Shown here in pieces: positions 60,699 through 64,000 of a stretch of DNA of 64,000 nt. The position numbers and the translations under genes are program-made. The notes under the pieces were generated by a model. That model ran no database searches, was not told the origin of the DNA, and worked only from the letters and a program-made list of their open reading frames with translations. Source of the stretch: JACMNW01 sp043721855 (GTDB lineage Bacteria; Pseudomonadota; Alphaproteobacteria; Rhodobacterales; Rhodobacteraceae); assembly GCA_043721855.1 (NCBI GenBank), contig JAYSPY010000010.1, forward strand, positions 1-64,000. Direction: 5' to 3'. The first letter of the stretch is position 1, and every line of letters starts with the position of its first letter.

Positions 60699-61829
60699 AT
60701 GCGCACACGCGCCGCCGTTGCCATTGCCGCCGGAAAGCCGCTTGAAATTATGGAAGTAAATTTGGCTGACCCAAAGTTTGGGGAGGTTCTGGTAGAAATC
60801 AAAGCAACCGGCATTTGTCATACCGATGAATTTACGCTGTCCGGGGCCGACCCCGAAGGGCTGTTTCCCGCAATTTTGGGGCATGAAGGTGCGGGTGTGG
60901 TGATTGCCTGCGGGCCGGGGGTAACCAGCCTGAAAGTGGGGGATCATGTGATCCCGCTTTATACGCCGGAATGCCGGACTTGCCCAAGTTGCCTTAGCCA
61001 AAAAACCAACTTGTGCACGGCAATACGCGCGACACAGGGCCAAGGATTGATGCCCGACGGCACAAGCCGGTTTTCCATGCTGGATGGCACGCCGATCTAT
61101 CATTATATGGGCTGCTCGACCTTTGCGAACCACACGGTGGTGCCGGAAATTGCGCTGGCCAAGGTGCGGACCGACGCGCCATTTGACAAGATCTGCTACA
61201 TCGGCTGCGGGGTGACCACGGGTATTGGCGCGGTGATCAACACAGCGAAGGTGGAAATTGGTGCCAAGGCGGTGGTGTTTGGTCTTGGCGGCATCGGGTT
61301 GAATGTGATCCAGGGCCTGCGGTTGGCAGGGGCCGATATGATCATCGGGGTTGATCTGAACAACGATAAAAAGGGGTGGGGGACGCGGTTTGGCATGACC
61401 CATTTCGTGAACCCGAAGGAAATTTCCGGATCGGTCGTGCAGGCGATTGTGGATCTGACGAAAACGCCGTTCGACCAGATCGGCGGCGCAGATTATTCGT
61501 TTGATTGCACCGGCAATGTGAAGGTGATGCGCGATGCGCTGGAATGTACGCACCGGGGGTGGGGGGTGTCTGTGGTGATTGGCGTCGCTCCGGCAGGCGC
61601 GGTGATAGAAACCCGACCGTTCCAGTTGGTCACGGGGCGGGTTTGGAAAGGCACCGCTTTTGGCGGCGCGCGCGGTCGTACCGATGTGCCACGGATTGTG
61701 GATTGGTATATGGATGGCAAGATCGAGATTGATCCGATGATCACCCACACCCTGAAGCTGGAAGACATCAACAAGGGCTTTGATCTGATGCATTCGGGTG
61801 AAAGCATCCGGTCGGTGGTGGTGTACTGA
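60699..61829 (+). CDS. S-(hydroxymethyl)glutathione dehydrogenase (class III alcohol dehydrogenase)
   Basis: This is a 376-residue zinc alcohol dehydrogenase that oxidises the formaldehyde-glutathione adduct and also reduces S-nitrosoglutathione. Catalytic zinc ligands are C40, H62 and C170. The structural zinc cysteines are C92, C95, C98 and C106 in ECRTCPSCLSQKTNLC. The NAD-binding motif is GLGGIGLNVIQG. The block FGGARGRTDVPRIVDWYMDGKI is typical of class III. GGGGAGGA is 9 nt before the ATG. A formylglutathione hydrolase gene is not adjacent. The DgcA-like demethylase about 3 kb upstream would yield formaldehyde, so a functional link is possible (inference). Confidence 0.95.
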   Translation: MRTRAAVAIAAGKPLEIMEVNLADPKFGEVLVEIKATGICHTDEFTLSGADPEGLFPAILGHEGAGVVIACGPGVTSLKVGDHVIPLYTPECRTCPSCLSQKTNLCTAIRATQGQGLMPDGTSRFSMLDGTPIYHYMGCSTFANHTVVPEIALAKVRTDAPFDKICYIGCGVTTGIGAVINTAKVEIGAKAVVFGLGGIGLNVIQGLRLAGADMIIGVDLNNDKKGWGTRFGMTHFVNPKEISGSVVQAIVDLTKTPFDQIGGADYSFDCTGNVKVMRDALECTHRGWGVSVVIGVAPAGAVIETRPFQLVTGRVWKGTAFGGARGRTDVPRIVDWYMDGKIEIDPMITHTLKLEDINKGFDLMHSGESIRSVVVY

Positions 61830-61840
61830 CCAACCGGGTG

Positions 61841-61870
61841 AAACCGCCCCGCATAGTGACGGGGCGGTTT
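61841..61870. terminator. Bidirectional terminator between adhC-type gene and glycine-zipper lipoprotein gene
   Basis: AAACCGCCCCG (61841-61851) pairs perfectly with CGGGGCGGTTT (61860-61870) over 11 bp, with the loop CATAGTGA. It sits between two converging stops (61829 and 61880) and has A-rich and T-rich flanks so that each strand reads as hairpin plus T tract. Confidence 0.9.
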
Positions 61871-61879
61871 GATATTTTG

Positions 61880-62137
61880 TTAGCAGGAGGCGTAGTATCT
61901 GGTGCCATCCGGGCGTTGATACAGGCAGCGACCTTGGGTATCACGGCCACCGATCAGGGTGCCCGCTGCAAGGCCAGCCAGACCGCCGATGATGACGCCC
62001 TTTGCTTTGTCATCCCTGTTGGAGACAGAAGCGCCGATAGCGGCACCGGCCAAAGTGCCGGTCAGCTGGCGCTGTTCCAGGGTTTCGCAGGCGGCAAGGC
62101 TTGCGACCATTGGCAGGATCAAAAGAAATTTATTCAT
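61880..62137 (-). CDS. Glycine-zipper outer-membrane lipoprotein (17-kDa antigen/SlyB-like)
   Basis: This is an 85-residue lipoprotein with the lipobox LAAC (C17). The mature part has a glycine-zipper double helix: LTGTLAGAAIGASV and GVIIGGLAGLAAGTLIGG, typical of small surface-antigen or OsmB-like proteins that insert into the outer membrane. A short tail (CLYQRPDGTRYYASC) has two cysteines that could pair. The start matches the signal peptide MNKFLLILPMVASLAAC. Its precise function is unknown; many relatives respond to envelope stress. Confidence 0.86.
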   Translation of the reverse strand: MNKFLLILPMVASLAACETLEQRQLTGTLAGAAIGASVSNRDDKAKGVIIGGLAGLAAGTLIGGRDTQGRCLYQRPDGTRYYASC

Positions 62138-62339
62138 GTGTTACCTCGTTCATTTCCGGCAAAGTTCTGCCCTCATCGTATTGTTAAACGCAGCAAACAG
62201 GATTTGGTTGCATAGGTCCACAGAAACGGCGGGCAACCGCGCATGCGGGCGGTATTTTCCGCCGGGTGGTTTTGGGAATGCAGGGCGGCAGGCGCTGCGA
62301 AAGTGGGGGTGACTGTGTGAAAATGCGCGACTGATGCGG

Positions 62340-62368
62340 GTTACATCGGTGCAGGTGCCGCCTATATT
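62340..62368 (+). promoter_or_regulatory. Candidate promoter of the LLM oxidoreductase gene
   Basis: GTTACA (62340-62345) and TATATT (62363-62368) are separated by 17 nt and end 30 nt before the ATG at 62399. The remaining upstream 200 nt back to 62138 hold no other gene or clear site that I can see. Confidence 0.4.
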
Positions 62369-62398
62369 CAGCGGTGTAGTTTGGGCAAAAGGTGCATC

Positions 62399-63451
62399 AT
62401 GATTTCTGACGTTTCACTTGGAATAGACACGTTTGGCGATGTCACGCTGGGTGTGGACGGCACACTTCTTGCGCATGATCAGGTGTTGCGCGATGTGGTA
62501 GACCAAGGCGTTTTGGCAGATAGTGTGGGCATTGATTTCATTGGCCTGGGTGAACATCACCGGGTCGATTTCGCGATATCATCGCCAGAGGTGGTGCTGG
62601 CGGCGATTGGCGCGCGGACCAGTCGCATCAAGGTAGGGTCGGCAGTGACCGTTTTAAGCTCGGATGATCCGGTTCGGGTGTTTCAGCGGTTCTCAACGCT
62701 GAACGCCATCACCAACGGGCGGGCAGAGGTGGTTCTGGGGCGCGGGTCATTTACAGAAAGCTTCCCGCTTTTTGGGCAAAAACTGGAAGACTATGATCTG
62801 TTGTTTGAAGAAAAGCTGGATCTGTTCGTGCAGCTTTTGCAGAAAGATGAAATCACATGGTCGGGTAAGACGCGCGCAGGGCTGACGCGGCAGAAGGTCT
62901 ATCCGACATTGGGGGTGGGCGGCCTTGAGGCATGGGTTGGTGTTGGCGGCAGTCCGGAATCGGTTGTGCGCGCCGTGCGGCATGATCTGCCGATGATGTT
63001 TGCGATTATTGGTGGCGATCCGGCGCGGTTTAAGCCTTATGTTGATCTTTATCACCGGGCGACGGCGCAGATGAGCCGCCCTGTCCGGCCAATCGGCGTG
63101 CATTCGCCGGGCCATATTGCGGATACAGATGAAGCGGCGATGGATCAAAACTGGCCGCATTACAAAGTGTTACACGATAAAATTGGCGGTGAACGTGGCT
63201 GGCCGCCAGTCACGCGGGAGCGCTTTATGAATGAGATTGCGCAGGGATCGCTTTATGTCGGAGCGCCTGAAACTGTGGCGCGCAAGATTGCGGCGACGGT
63301 GCGCACGCTGGGACTTGCCCGGTTTGACATGAAATATTCCAGCGGGCCGATGCCGCATGGGGCTATGATGAAAAGCATCCGGCTGTACGGCGAGCGGGTT
63401 ATTCCGATGGTGCGCGATATGTTGGCGGATGCACAGTTTGCGCGTGCCTGA
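62399..63451 (+). CDS. LLM-class flavin-dependent oxidoreductase
   Basis: This is a 350-residue luciferase-like monooxygenase-family TIM barrel that likely uses reduced FMN supplied by a separate reductase. GIDFIGLGEHHRVDFAISSPEVVLAAIGARTSRIKVGSAV is the N-terminal block of the family, followed by NGRAEVVLGRGSFTESF and a C-terminal VGAPETVARKIAATVRTLGL block. Its substrate is unknown. AAAAGG lies 6 nt before the ATG at 62399. A TTG at 62381 is rejected because it overlaps the ribosome site. Its stop abuts the rppH stop with no gap. Confidence 0.88.
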   Translation: MISDVSLGIDTFGDVTLGVDGTLLAHDQVLRDVVDQGVLADSVGIDFIGLGEHHRVDFAISSPEVVLAAIGARTSRIKVGSAVTVLSSDDPVRVFQRFSTLNAITNGRAEVVLGRGSFTESFPLFGQKLEDYDLLFEEKLDLFVQLLQKDEITWSGKTRAGLTRQKVYPTLGVGGLEAWVGVGGSPESVVRAVRHDLPMMFAIIGGDPARFKPYVDLYHRATAQMSRPVRPIGVHSPGHIADTDEAAMDQNWPHYKVLHDKIGGERGWPPVTRERFMNEIAQGSLYVGAPETVARKIAATVRTLGLARFDMKYSSGPMPHGAMMKSIRLYGERVIPMVRDMLADAQFARA

Positions 63452-63934
63452 TCAGGCCAGATTGCCGCGAAAAGTGGCAACGACGGTTTCATACACCGCG
63501 CGTTTGAAAGGCACGATGCTGGCGATCATGTCAGCCGCGCCGATCCAGCGCCATGTCGAAAATTCCGGGTGATCGGTGGCGATTTGCACCTGATCATCGC
63601 GGCCAAGATAGCGATACAAAAACCACTTTTGCCGTTGCCCGCGGTATTTGCCGCCCCAGACCTTGCCCAACAAATCTGGCGGCAGGTCATAGGTGACCCA
63701 GCCTTCGGTTTTTGCAAGAAAGCTGACCTGGTCTGCGCGGATACCGGTTTCTTCCCTAAGTTCACGCAGCGCGGCGTCGCGGGGCTTTTCGCCCGCGTCG
63801 ATGCCACCTTGCGGCATTTGCCAGGCGGGGGATGTGCTGTCGATACGCTGCGCCGCAAAGATAAGGCCATCGGCGTTGATCAGCATGACACCCACACAAG
63901 GCCGGTAGGGCAGGGTTTCAGGATCTGGTGACAT
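63452..63934 (-). CDS. rppH: RNA pyrophosphohydrolase
   Basis: This 160-residue NUDIX enzyme removes pyrophosphate from 5'-triphosphorylated RNA and opens mRNA to decay. The N-terminal YRPCVGVMLINADGLIFAAQR and the box QMPQGGIDAGEKP through LRELREETGIR are the RppH hallmarks, as is WVTYDLP. Zero spacing separates its TGA from the LLM gene's TGA (TGATCA at 63449-63454). A likely upstream co-directional gene ends 21 nt before it at the window edge. Confidence 0.93.
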   Translation of the reverse strand: MSPDPETLPYRPCVGVMLINADGLIFAAQRIDSTSPAWQMPQGGIDAGEKPRDAALRELREETGIRADQVSFLAKTEGWVTYDLPPDLLGKVWGGKYRGQRQKWFLYRYLGRDDQVQIATDHPEFSTWRWIGAADMIASIVPFKRAVYETVVATFRGNLA

Positions 63935-63955
63935 CGCGGTTTCCAGTTGGCGGGA

Positions 63956-64000
63956 CTACACTATTGGCGTAGCCCCCACCTGTTGATCAAGGCTTTGGTT
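63956..64000 (-). CDS. Possible C-terminal end of the gene upstream of rppH (partial)
   Basis: On the minus strand an open frame enters from the right edge and stops at TAG (63958-63956), giving the end NQSLDQQVGATPIV. It lies 21 nt before rppH in the same direction, a spacing normal within an operon. Fourteen codons are too few to name a family, and chance openness cannot be ruled out. Confidence 0.3.
   Translation of the reverse strand, partial: NQSLDQQVGATPIV

Overview
The window is a stretch of alphaproteobacterial chromosome. It most resembles Rhodobacterales (Rhodobacteraceae/Roseobacter group). This rests on protein recognition and gene order (parB end | hemW-rid-rdgB-rph | hrcA-grpE; hslO-nudL-cca-ABC-ABC-rlmD; methyltransferase | comF-grx-nit), fairly high GC, many 4-nt start/stop overlaps, and a 27-nt intergenic element of a type I associate with this order. 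No rRNA, tRNA, insertion sequence, prophage or CRISPR array is visible. Most of the window is core genome.

Layout. (1) 1-9.3 kb: the 3' end of parB, a translationally coupled leftward operon rph-rdgB-rid-hemW, the heat-shock pair hrcA-grpE, mutS, and a class IV aminotransferase next to a small sulfotransferase. (2) 9.3-17.9 kb: argG, a secreted Gly/Asn-rich protein, ilvA, a stand-alone Hpt protein opposite a receiver-PP2C phosphatase, two NUDIX hydrolases, Hsp33 and the CCA-adding enzyme. (3) 18-25 kb: two adjacent ABC exporter half-transporters and an RNA (uracil-5-)methyltransferase in one coupled run, then an envelope cluster of two L,D-transpeptidases around a CAP-domain lipoprotein, and a 60-residue secreted or membrane peptide with a structured leader and a strong terminator. 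(4) 25.3-29.7 kb: hemH, a BioC/NDUFAF5-like methyltransferase, comF, glutaredoxin, a nitrilase-family amidase and a MarR regulator. (5) 29.7-35.4 kb: a surface-glycan cassette (epimerase, phosphoglycosyl transferase, membrane 4,6-dehydratase, sugar aminotransferase). It has a 439-nt gap with no recognised gene where an acetyltransferase might be expected, and is followed by a truncated D-cysteine desulfhydrase pseudogene. (6) 35.5-41.7 kb: a YihY/BrkB membrane protein and the TamA-TamB translocation module.

(7) 41.8-50.4 kb: a complete xylose locus. A ROK-family XylR faces xylF-xylH-xylG-xylB-xylA plus an aldo/keto reductase. A perfect inverted repeat overlaps a TTGACA -35 box upstream of xylF, two stem-loops lie in the leader, and an intercistronic terminator follows xylF, so the binding protein is probably made in excess. 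(8) 50.4-55.7 kb: a TetR repressor with a palindromic operator, then an RND efflux pump and its membrane-fusion protein, without an outer-membrane channel gene. (9) 55.8-64 kb: a two-domain flavoenzyme of the dimethylglycine-demethylase-like (DgcA) branch, ubiG, proline iminopeptidase, a cytochrome c', an I78 inhibitor lipoprotein, glutathione-dependent formaldehyde dehydrogenase, a glycine-zipper lipoprotein, an LLM flavin oxidoreductase and rppH.

No clearly novel multi-gene system is proven here. The items most worth a second look are the aminotransferase-sulfotransferase pair, the small peptide and its leader, the two copies of the dispersed element, the XylR control region, the atypical cysteine and active-site motifs of the DgcA-like enzyme, and the eroded ends of the glycan cassette.
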